46,489 nt of DNA from positions 1 through 46,489 of the forward strand of contig DASQJL010000012.1 in the NCBI GenBank assembly GCA_035631035.1, given 5' to 3'. Each line of letters begins with the position of its first letter. Position 1 is the stretch's first letter. The notes below the pieces were generated by a model. That model worked only from the letters and a program-made list of their open reading frames with translations, was not told the origin of the DNA and made no database searches. This DNA is from Candidatus Binatia bacterium. Lineage in GTDB: Bacteria > Eisenbacteria > RBG-16-71-46 > SZUA-252. Below, piece after piece: positions 1 to 6,795 of this stretch. A program made the translations under genes and the position numbers.

Positions 1-67
1 GAGCGATCAGCGACGCGGCAATCGTCGCGGCCAAGAGCCACAGCACCAGCACCCACGTTCGAAGCAT
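1..67 (-). CDS. N-terminus of a membrane or exported protein (partial)
   Basis: The reading frame starts with ATG at 67 on the minus strand and runs off the window after 22 codons. The visible start, MLRTWVLVLWLLAATIAASL, is one arginine followed by an uninterrupted hydrophobic stretch, so it is a membrane segment or signal peptide. A good Shine-Dalgarno (GGGGAGGA) lies just upstream of the ATG. It is downstream of, and in the same direction as, the ABC permease that ends at 165. In BMP/nucleoside-type ABC operons the ATPase and first permease are usually followed by a second permease of about 300 residues, which would fit here. That identity is inference from gene order only; too little sequence is present to test it. 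Confidence 0.6.
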   Translation of the reverse strand, partial: MLRTWVLVLWLLAATIAASLIA

Positions 68-164
68 GACCATCCTCCCCGCGCACGGTGGCGCGTTCGT
101 GGCGTCGGGGATGACGGGTACGGAAGAGCGGAGGCTTAGAGCGAAACGGAGCTGAGCGGAGGCG

Positions 165-1217
165 CTACCCCTCCCGGTGCCTCGTGCGCCACACCGCTCG
201 CGGCGCGCCGAAGTCGGGGAACGTGCGGGGGAGGATCCACAGCGCGGGCAAGAGCAGCAACGCGGCCGCTCCGGCGCCATAGCCGGGCTGGCCCAGGACT
301 TGGGCCACGTACGGGGTGTTGAGCCATGCCGCGAGCACGAACGCGGCGATCGCCGCACCGCGCAGGGAGCCCAGCCCGAGCAGCGCCACGGCGATTCCTG
401 CGAAGCCGAGCGGGAAGGGCCAGCGCTCGAGCGCCACGGCCGGCGAGGTCCAGAGCTGGAGCGCGCCGGTCACGCCGGCGCAGGCGCCGCCCAGCGCCAT
501 CATCGAGCGCTGGATTCCCTCGACGTCGGTGCCGATCGCGGCGGCGGCGAGCGGATTGGCGCCCGAGGCGCGCACCTCGAAGCCGCTGACCGTGGCGCGC
601 AGGAAGTGCGCGAAGAGCACGGCCACGACCATGGAGAGGGCGAGCAGCAGGATGCCCCAGGCGAGCACCACGCCGGGAGCCAGCGACAGCCCCGGCGCCC
701 ACTTCAGCGGCTGGGTCAACGCGGGGAAATCGATCGCGAGCGCCGGCGGCGCCATCCGGTCCACCGACAGCGCCCGGGCCAGCGGCACGAAGAGCGCCGC
801 CCCCAGCAGTCCGCTCAGGATCTCGTGCACCGCGAACTTCTGACGCAGCGCCGCGATCCCGAAGCCGACCAGCGCCCCCACGGCCGCGCCGGCCACCAGG
901 CCCAGCCCCGCCTGCAGCCCGGGACCGAACACGCCGCCGCGGACGATGATGGCGCCCACCGAGTAGCCCGCGAGGAACTCGGCGTGGATGCCGAGATTGA
1001 TCATCCCGCCGTGCAGCGGCATCAGGAACGCGACGCCCAGAAAGAGGAGCCCCGCACCCACGAGGACCACGTCGCCGGTCCAGGGCGCGGTCCAGCGCGA
1101 GGGATTCAGGTCGAGCACGCCGACGCCGAGCGCGTGCGTCCCGCCGATCAGGGCGAGCAGGACGAGCGCGTTGGCCAGGATCTCCCGTTTGCCCGCGCGG
1201 CAGCGGCCCGGGATCAT
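165..1217 (-). CDS. ABC transporter permease, BMP/nucleoside (BPD_transp_2) type
   Basis: A 350-residue polytopic inner-membrane protein with about eight to ten hydrophobic segments. It shows the architecture of the branched-chain amino acid/simple sugar permease superfamily (YufP-like). The cytoplasmic coupling loop is recognisable as GFEVRASGANPLAAAAIGTD, equivalent to the family's 'RAVGxNPxAARxAGI' segment. A conserved membrane region GGMINLGIHAEF resembles the 'GxxNIGxEGQ' signature of nucleoside permeases. It starts 31 bases after the stop of the ABC ATPase and is surely its partner. The substrate cannot be read from the sequence; the family takes up nucleosides, purines or sugars with a BMP-type binding lipoprotein, and no such binding protein is in the window. 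The protein has normal length and no sign of damage. Confidence 0.85.
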   Translation of the reverse strand: MIPGRCRAGKREILANALVLLALIGGTHALGVGVLDLNPSRWTAPWTGDVVLVGAGLLFLGVAFLMPLHGGMINLGIHAEFLAGYSVGAIIVRGGVFGPGLQAGLGLVAGAAVGALVGFGIAALRQKFAVHEILSGLLGAALFVPLARALSVDRMAPPALAIDFPALTQPLKWAPGLSLAPGVVLAWGILLLALSMVVAVLFAHFLRATVSGFEVRASGANPLAAAAIGTDVEGIQRSMMALGGACAGVTGALQLWTSPAVALERWPFPLGFAGIAVALLGLGSLRGAAIAAFVLAAWLNTPYVAQVLGQPGYGAGAAALLLLPALWILPRTFPDFGAPRAVWRTRHREG

Positions 1218-1248
1218 CGGGCCCTCCCGCGGAAGCCCGGCGCCCGCG

Positions 1249-2778
1249 TCACGCCGCCGCTCCCGACATCTCCGCGATGATCGCCTCGCGCGTGAGGGTT
1301 TCCGTCACGGGAAGCCACACGAACTTGCCCAGCGTGAGAACCGCGAGCCGGTCGGCCACGCGCATCGCCTCCTCGGGCTCGTCGGTCAGCCACAACAGGC
1401 CGCTCCCCCGCTCGCACTGGAGGATCAGCGTGCGGCGCACGTATTCCTGGGCGTCCAGCGACAATCCCTGCCCCGGGGACCGCACGACCAGAAGCCGCGG
1501 GTTGTGAATCACCTCGCGCGCGACGATGAGCCGCTGCCGCTGCCCCAGGCTCAGATCGCGCAGGCGCGTCTTGGGCGTGGCGCCCACGATCTCGAAGTCC
1601 TCGAGCGCGCGGAGGCAATTCCCCCGTACCGACTCGGGCCGGAGGAACCCCTTCCGCGCGAAGGGAGGCACGTGAGTCTGCCCCAGGATGAGGTTTTCCT
1701 CGACGGTGAACTCGTCCACCGACTGATCCCGCGCGATCGGCGGGTTCACGAAGGTCATCCCCGACTCGACGCGCACGCGGCGCGGAGCCTTGGCGATCTC
1801 CTTCCCGAGAAAATGGATCGAGCCCTGGTCGGGACGCCGGTTTCCGAGGAGCGCGTCGTGGAGAAGATCGAGCCCGTCGGCCGGGGCGCCCACGATCGCG
1901 AGCACCTCGCCCGCCGCGGCGTCGAAGTCCACGCCGGCGAGCGACGTCTCGCGGCCACGGCCGTGCAAGATCAACCCCTCGACGCGAAGGAGCACGTCTC
2001 CGGGCGCGTGCGGACCGCTGGGCGCGCGGCGGATGTCGAGGCCGCCGGTCCAGCGCTCGACCAGCGCCGATTCGGTCATCCCGTCCAGCGAGAGCGTCGC
2101 GGGATCGGCGTTGCGCCACAGGATGGAGACGGACGAGCCCTCGGGGAACGCGTCGCGCGGCCAGGTCGTGGCGAGCACCCCGGGAATCTTCTCTTCGCCC
2201 AGGATTCGATGGAGGATGGCGAGGAAGTGGCGGGCTTCGTGCGGACCGAGGTCGGCGGTCGGCTCGTCGAGGAGCAGCGCGGCCGGACGCTGGCGCACGG
2301 CGGCGGCGACCTCGATCAGCTTCCGCTCGACGGGGCGGAGCGCTTCGTACGGCACGTCGAGGAGGGCATCCAGCCCCACGCGCGCGGCGAGAGCGCGCGC
2401 CTCCTCGCGACCCTGCTTCCACTGGATCCCGACCTTCGCGGCGCGCGGGGTGTCGTGGAGGAGGAGGCGCTCGAGGACCCGAAGCTGGCGGATCGGGGCT
2501 TCACGCGGAATCAGCGCCAGCGCGCGGCGCCGCGCGGCCGGAGGAGCCTCTTCTCCGCCCACCAGCACCGCGCCCTTCGACGGCGCGCGAAGACCCGCGA
2601 TCGTCTCGAGGAGCGCGGTCTTTCCGGTGTCGCGCTCGCCCAGGATCAGCTGCAGCGACCCCGCTCGCGCGGCGAAGGTCAACCCGCGTATCGCCCAGCG
2701 CCCGTCCGACGCCACCGAGAGATCGCGCACCGCGATTCCCGAATCGCGCCCTGCGACCGTCGCCTCCTTGCCGCCCAT
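1249..2778 (-). CDS. Double-domain ABC ATPase (YufO/RbsA-like) with degenerate motifs
   Basis: A 509-residue protein with two fused nucleotide-binding domains, the layout of sugar/nucleoside ABC ATPases. Domain 1 has a good Walker A (GERDTGKT, residues 47-54) and Walker B (LLLDEPTADL, near 168), but its signature loop is LRPVERK and its Q- and H-loops are not recognisable. Domain 2 has an intact signature (LSLGQRQR, near 409), but its Walker A is GAPADGLD (297-304), lacking the Lys, and its Walker B has RSPGQGLS in place of the acidic residues. In a head-to-tail dimer this leaves one plausible ATP site (Walker A/B of domain 1 with the signature of domain 2) and one dead site. The second domain of this family often lacks the catalytic Glu, but loss of the Walker A Lys is unusual. 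A purine-rich stretch (GGGGAGGG) precedes the ATG. Confidence 0.88.
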   Translation of the reverse strand: MGGKEATVAGRDSGIAVRDLSVASDGRWAIRGLTFAARAGSLQLILGERDTGKTALLETIAGLRAPSKGAVLVGGEEAPPAARRRALALIPREAPIRQLRVLERLLLHDTPRAAKVGIQWKQGREEARALAARVGLDALLDVPYEALRPVERKLIEVAAAVRQRPAALLLDEPTADLGPHEARHFLAILHRILGEEKIPGVLATTWPRDAFPEGSSVSILWRNADPATLSLDGMTESALVERWTGGLDIRRAPSGPHAPGDVLLRVEGLILHGRGRETSLAGVDFDAAAGEVLAIVGAPADGLDLLHDALLGNRRPDQGSIHFLGKEIAKAPRRVRVESGMTFVNPPIARDQSVDEFTVEENLILGQTHVPPFARKGFLRPESVRGNCLRALEDFEIVGATPKTRLRDLSLGQRQRLIVAREVIHNPRLLVVRSPGQGLSLDAQEYVRRTLILQCERGSGLLWLTDEPEEAMRVADRLAVLTLGKFVWLPVTETLTREAIIAEMSGAAA

Positions 2779-2838
2779 CCTCCCTCCCCCTCGGCCGTCT
2801 TCCCGTACGGCTGCCGTTCCGCCCGCCGCGAGCGGCGC

Positions 2839-3795
2839 TCAATCGCGCCGGATGCGCGTCCCCTGCTGCCCCGCCAGCGCCGGGATCAGGTTCCCCGGCG
2901 AGGTGATCACCACCTCGCGGCCGCCGCCGCGGAGGAACTCGATCGCGCTCTGGATCTTCGGCCCCATGCTTCCCGGGGGAAAATGCCCCTCGTCCATCCA
3001 GCCGGCCATCTCGTCGGCGGTCGCCTCGGTCAGCTCGCGCTGTTCCGGCCGGCCGTAGTGCAGCGCCACCCGGTCGATGCCGGTGATAATCACCAATTGC
3101 TCGCAGCCGAGCAAGCGCGCGAGCAGACTGCCCGCAAGATCCTTGTCGATCACGGCCTCGATGCCGTGAAGGGCCCCGTCCCACTGGCGCGTGACCGGGA
3201 TCCCGCCTCCCCCCGCCGCGATCACGACGGCGCCGCTTTCGACCAGCTCGCGGATGGCGCCGATCTCGATCACCTCGAGAGGACGCGGCGAGGCCACGAC
3301 GCGGCGATAGCCGCGACCCGAATCCTCGACCACCGTCCACCCCTTCTCGCGCGCCAGAAGGCGGGCCCGCTCCTGGGTGTAGAAGGGGCCGATCGGCTTG
3401 GTCGGCCTGCGGAAGGCCGGATCGCGCTCGTCCACCAGCACCTGCGTGACCGCGGTGACCACCGTCCGGTCCCCCAGGCCGATCCGCTTCAGCTCGTTCT
3501 GGAGCAGCTGCTGCATCATGTAGCCGATGCCGCCCTGCGAGTCGGCCCCGCACACGTCGAGCGGCATCGGGGGGATCTGGTCGCGCGAGGCCTCGTTCCG
3601 GATCAGGATGTTCCCGACGATGGGCCCGTTGCCGTGCGAGAGCACCACCCGGGCGCCGTCGCGGATCAGCGCCGCGATCGGCTGCATCGTGGTCCGCGTG
3701 ATCGCGCACTGCTCCTCGAACGTCCCCGTCCCGCGCGCGGGGAGGATCGCGTTGCCGCCGAGCGTGATGAAGACGCGTCGCGCCGGATCGCTCAT
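2839..3795 (-). CDS. arcC: Carbamate kinase
   Basis: A 318-residue enzyme of the amino-acid kinase family that catalyses the reversible reaction carbamoyl phosphate + ADP = ATP + carbamate. Family motifs are all present: LGGNAI near the N-terminus, SHGNGPIVGN, DVCGADSQGGIGY, an AAGGGGIPV loop, VIDKDLA, and the C-terminal PPGSMGPKI. The length is normal (300-320). It sits 39 bases after the aminotransferase and 60 bases before the ABC ATPase. No arginine deiminase or ornithine carbamoyltransferase is nearby, so the arginine deiminase pathway is not supported. Carbamate kinases next to nucleoside/BMP transporters occur in purine (allantoin/oxamate) and pyrimidine degradation clusters, where they harvest ATP from carbamoyl phosphate; this is the inference here. 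Confidence 0.93.
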   Translation of the reverse strand: MSDPARRVFITLGGNAILPARGTGTFEEQCAITRTTMQPIAALIRDGARVVLSHGNGPIVGNILIRNEASRDQIPPMPLDVCGADSQGGIGYMMQQLLQNELKRIGLGDRTVVTAVTQVLVDERDPAFRRPTKPIGPFYTQERARLLAREKGWTVVEDSGRGYRRVVASPRPLEVIEIGAIRELVESGAVVIAAGGGGIPVTRQWDGALHGIEAVIDKDLAGSLLARLLGCEQLVIITGIDRVALHYGRPEQRELTEATADEMAGWMDEGHFPPGSMGPKIQSAIEFLRGGGREVVITSPGNLIPALAGQQGTRIRRD

Positions 3796-3834
3796 GGAAT
3801 CGCCGAGCCGCCGGACAAGGTCGCGCTCATCGAT

Positions 3835-5013
3835 TCATCGCGCGGCCTTGCTGTGGCTCTCGACGAAGGCGCCGAAGCGCTTCAATCCCTCCCGGATGTT
3901 GTCGATCGAGTTGGCGTAGGAGAAGCGCAGGTAGCCCTCGCCGAACGAGCCGAACGCCGTTCCCGAGAGCGCCGCGACGCCCCCTTCCTCCAGGAGCGCG
4001 TGCTCCACCTCGGAGGACTTCATCCCGAGCCCCTTCACGTTCGGGAACACGTAGAACGCCCCCGAGGGCTTGGCGCACGTGACGCCCGGAACCTCGTTCA
4101 ACCCCGCCACGATCGCGTCGCGCCGGCGGCGGAACTCGGCCACCATCGCCTTCACCTCGTCCTGCGGCCCGCCCAGCGCCGTCGGCGCCACCCGCTGCAC
4201 GAACGACGTGGCGCACGAATAGACGTTCGTGGCCAGCCGCGCGACATGTTTGGCGAGGGTTGGGTTCATGACGCCGTAGCCCAGCCGCCAGCCGGTCATG
4301 GCATAGGTCTTGGAGAAGCCGTCGAGGAGGATCGTGCGCTCCTGCATGCCGGGGCGTGTCGCGATCGATTCGTGCACCCCGTCGTACAGGATCTTCGAGT
4401 AGATCTCGTCCGAGAGGACCCAGATGTCCTTGCCCTTCAGGAGGGCGGCGATCTGATCGAGGTCGGAGGGGTCGAGAACCGATCCGGTCGGATTGTGCGG
4501 CGAGTTCAGGATCAGCATCTTCGTGCGCGGGGTGATCAGCGCCTCCACGTCGGCCGCGCCGAAGCGGAAGCCGCGCTCCTCGCGCAGCGCGAGCGAGACC
4601 GGCGTGCCGCCGGCGAAGCGGACCGCCGACTCGTAGATCGGGAAGCCCGGGTTGGGAACGATCACCTCGTCGCCCGGATTGACGCAGGCGAGCACCGCGA
4701 AGGTGAGCACCGGCTTTCCGCCGGGCGTCACCACGACCTGGTCGGCGGCCACCGTCAGCTTGCGGTCCCGCGCGATGTGGGCCGCGATCGCCTCGCGCAC
4801 TTCCGGCAGGCCCGCCGAGGGGCCGTAGTGGGTGAATCCCTCCTCCAGCGCGCGCACCGCCGCCGCGCGAATCGCGGCCGGCGTGTCGAAGTCCGGCTCT
4901 CCGATCTCGAGATGCACGACGGAGCGTCCCTTCGCCTCGAGCGCCCGCGCCTTGGCGAGCACCTCGAAGGCGGTCTCCGTTCCCAGCTGGCTCATCCGAT
5001 CCGCGTAACGCAT
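3835..5013 (-). CDS. PLP-dependent class I/II aminotransferase
   Basis: A 392-residue cytosolic fold-type I aminotransferase of the AspB/AAT-like group. The PLP-binding lysine is K235 in DGFSKTYAMTGWRLGY. Other cofactor residues are N174 in NSPHNPTG, D202 and Y205 in SDEIYSK, and the substrate-carboxylate Arg in the C-terminal GYLRFSYANS. The start at 5013 is preceded by GGAGG/GGGGG stretches; an alternative ATG lies six codons in (MSQLG). Members act on aspartate, alanine, aromatic or branched amino acids, and specificity cannot be read here. It is the first gene of the catabolic/transport run 5013 to 1; the beta-rich protein gene 5053-6507 ends 39 bases upstream and may or may not share the transcript. 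Confidence 0.9.
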   Translation of the reverse strand: MRYADRMSQLGTETAFEVLAKARALEAKGRSVVHLEIGEPDFDTPAAIRAAAVRALEEGFTHYGPSAGLPEVREAIAAHIARDRKLTVAADQVVVTPGGKPVLTFAVLACVNPGDEVIVPNPGFPIYESAVRFAGGTPVSLALREERGFRFGAADVEALITPRTKMLILNSPHNPTGSVLDPSDLDQIAALLKGKDIWVLSDEIYSKILYDGVHESIATRPGMQERTILLDGFSKTYAMTGWRLGYGVMNPTLAKHVARLATNVYSCATSFVQRVAPTALGGPQDEVKAMVAEFRRRRDAIVAGLNEVPGVTCAKPSGAFYVFPNVKGLGMKSSEVEHALLEEGGVAALSGTAFGSFGEGYLRFSYANSIDNIREGLKRFGAFVESHSKAAR

Positions 5014-5052
5014 GCGATCCCCCGATCCTCCAGAGTCTCCCCCTGGACGATT

Positions 5053-6507
5053 CTATTGGTCTCCCCGCCCCCACTCGATGCGGAGCGAGCCCGCGGACGA
5101 TCCCTCTCCCTCCGGCGCCGCGGCGTCGGAGACGAGCGCTTCCAGTCGAAATCCACCCATCCGAACCCAGGCCCGGCCCGAAGCGGCGATGCCGGAGCCC
5201 GCGTGCGCCGCGATCGTCTCCGCTCCCGAGGGCGCGAGCGACGCGGTCCATGCGGCCGGCGCGTCGCCCTCCGACCCGCTCCGCGCGGCCGCGCGCCGTG
5301 CCTGCATCACCAGCACGGCTCCGGCGCGTCCCCGCGCCGACAGCGCCAGCCGCCCCCCGAATGCCGACGCGATCGCGCTCCCGGCCGCCCGGCGGGAATC
5401 CCGCACGGATACGAGGACCGAGAACGCGCGACCGCGCTCGCGCGCGATGCCGACGTCCGCGATGGCGTAGCGCTCGCCGCCGCTTCCGCTGGAGGACAGG
5501 AGCGCGTCCTCGGCGGCACGCGCCCCGAGCCGCATTCGTATCGGACCGCGACCGGCGTCTCTCACCGTCGTCTCCAGCTCGACACGCCCGTCGTCGGCCG
5601 GCGCCCGCGCCGACCACGGACGCCAGGATAGCCGCGCCCGCATCGGGCCCAAGCCCCAGCGCGCCACGAGCTCCCCCGCGACCGGCCTCGCTTCGCCCGG
5701 CCTTCGGCGCCAGCGCGCCTCCACGGCGAGCGGCCCGGCGGAGCGAACGGCCTCGGCGAGGAGCTCCGGACCCCGCTCGCGCGAGAGGAGCACTTCGCAG
5801 GAGAGGCGATCCTCTCCGGCGGTGCGCCCCAAACCCGCCGACAGCGAACCGGCGCGCCGGGCGCCGCGGACCGCGCCCGCGGCGACCGTCGCGGCCAGCG
5901 CTCCATGGCGCCAGGCGAATCCGCCCGCGTGAAGGAGGCGATCATCGCCGTCGTTCCCGATCAGCCCCCAGGCCGCGACCGGGCCGGCGGCAGCCGCCGT
6001 CGCCGCTCCGCGCACGGCGGGGCTCGACGCGCCGCGCGGCCCCTCCAGCATCGGCAGGCCAGACTCGAAGCCGGGCTCGGGCCGTCGCGGGGCGCGAAGC
6101 GTGCGCGTGAGTCCGAGCGCCTCACCGAAGAGCGACGGCGGACGGCGCACCACGATGGCCCCGGCCACCAGAGCCGCGCGGGGTCCGCGCCGGATCCCCA
6201 GCGTGCCCCAGGCCGCGCCGTTCGCGAGCGCCAGCCACTCCGCTCGCACCGAGCCCAGCGGACGCCACGCCGCCTCCGCCCAGACGCGCTTCGGCTTCCA
6301 GCGACCCTCGCGAAGGTCGGACCGCGCTCCAGCGCCGGGCCCGGCCTCGGGACCCCTCTCCTCGAGACGGTCGGGCGCCTCGAGATCGCCGGTCTCCTCG
6401 GGGAGCCACACGGCGGCGGACTCGGCGTCCGCGGCCGCACACGCGTGCGGGGCGGCGGCGAGCGCCGCGAGGAGTCCCGAAATCGCTAGTTGCCTTTTCC
6501 GTCGCAT
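5053..6507 (-). CDS. Exported beta-strand-rich protein, probable outer-membrane barrel
   Basis: 484 residues from ATG at 6507. The start was chosen because MRRKRQ plus a hydrophobic stretch ending near AAPHACAAA forms a signal peptide; no clear Shine-Dalgarno is seen. The rest is Ala/Gly/Arg-rich with many alternating polar/hydrophobic strands ending in SLRIEWGRGDQ, the look of an outer-membrane beta-barrel. In related genomes similar barrels often follow a helix-hairpin-helix segment and lamin-tail proteins; no helix-hairpin-helix is visible here, so the N-terminus may be shortened. It lies in the same reading frame as the exported protein at 9682-10518, with the plus-strand gene 6796-9606 between them. 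The frame stays open antisense through that gene, so an automatic caller could produce one false giant gene. Function unknown. Confidence 0.6.
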   Translation of the reverse strand: MRRKRQLAISGLLAALAAAPHACAAADAESAAVWLPEETGDLEAPDRLEERGPEAGPGAGARSDLREGRWKPKRVWAEAAWRPLGSVRAEWLALANGAAWGTLGIRRGPRAALVAGAIVVRRPPSLFGEALGLTRTLRAPRRPEPGFESGLPMLEGPRGASSPAVRGAATAAAAGPVAAWGLIGNDGDDRLLHAGGFAWRHGALAATVAAGAVRGARRAGSLSAGLGRTAGEDRLSCEVLLSRERGPELLAEAVRSAGPLAVEARWRRRPGEARPVAGELVARWGLGPMRARLSWRPWSARAPADDGRVELETTVRDAGRGPIRMRLGARAAEDALLSSSGSGGERYAIADVGIARERGRAFSVLVSVRDSRRAAGSAIASAFGGRLALSARGRAGAVLVMQARRAAARSGSEGDAPAAWTASLAPSGAETIAAHAGSGIAASGRAWVRMGGFRLEALVSDAAAPEGEGSSAGSLRIEWGRGDQ

Positions 6508-6604
6508 GATAGCAAAGCGGAAAGGGGCCAACAACGCGACCCGGAGCGGTGCCGGAGCGCCCGCACGGGCGACGTCGCAAGCTGAACGCAGCACACGATT
6601 TCCC

Positions 6605-6633
6605 TCGACTTCGGCGCCGCGATCGGTTATCAT
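6605..6633 (+). promoter_or_regulatory. Probable sigma70-type promoter for the secreted protein gene at 6796
   Basis: The -35 box is TCGACT (6605-6610) and the -10 box is TATCAT (6628-6633), with 17-base spacing. Transcription would begin near 6640 and give a leader of about 155 bases. This divergent region (6508-6795) has no other clear signal. A TATCAT on the minus strand overlaps the start codon at 6507, which is too close to serve that start. Confidence 0.45.
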
Positions 6634-6795
6634 GCCGCCCTTAGCGCACCCACGCTCGGTTTCCGGTCGCTTGCCTCTGTCGCGACACCTCGGACTCCAA
6701 GGGATCACGAAGGCGACATGCCGCGTCTCCCATCCCGGATCACCGTTCCCCCTCGTTTCCAGGCTGCGCCCCGTATCGTCCGGAGGACTCCCCCC

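Noticed and set aside
988-5631. Open frame of over 1500 codons on the plus strand
   Set aside because: It lies antisense to four well-identified genes and is Arg/His/Pro-rich with no domain. It is a by-product of high GC and absence of certain codons in the real genes.
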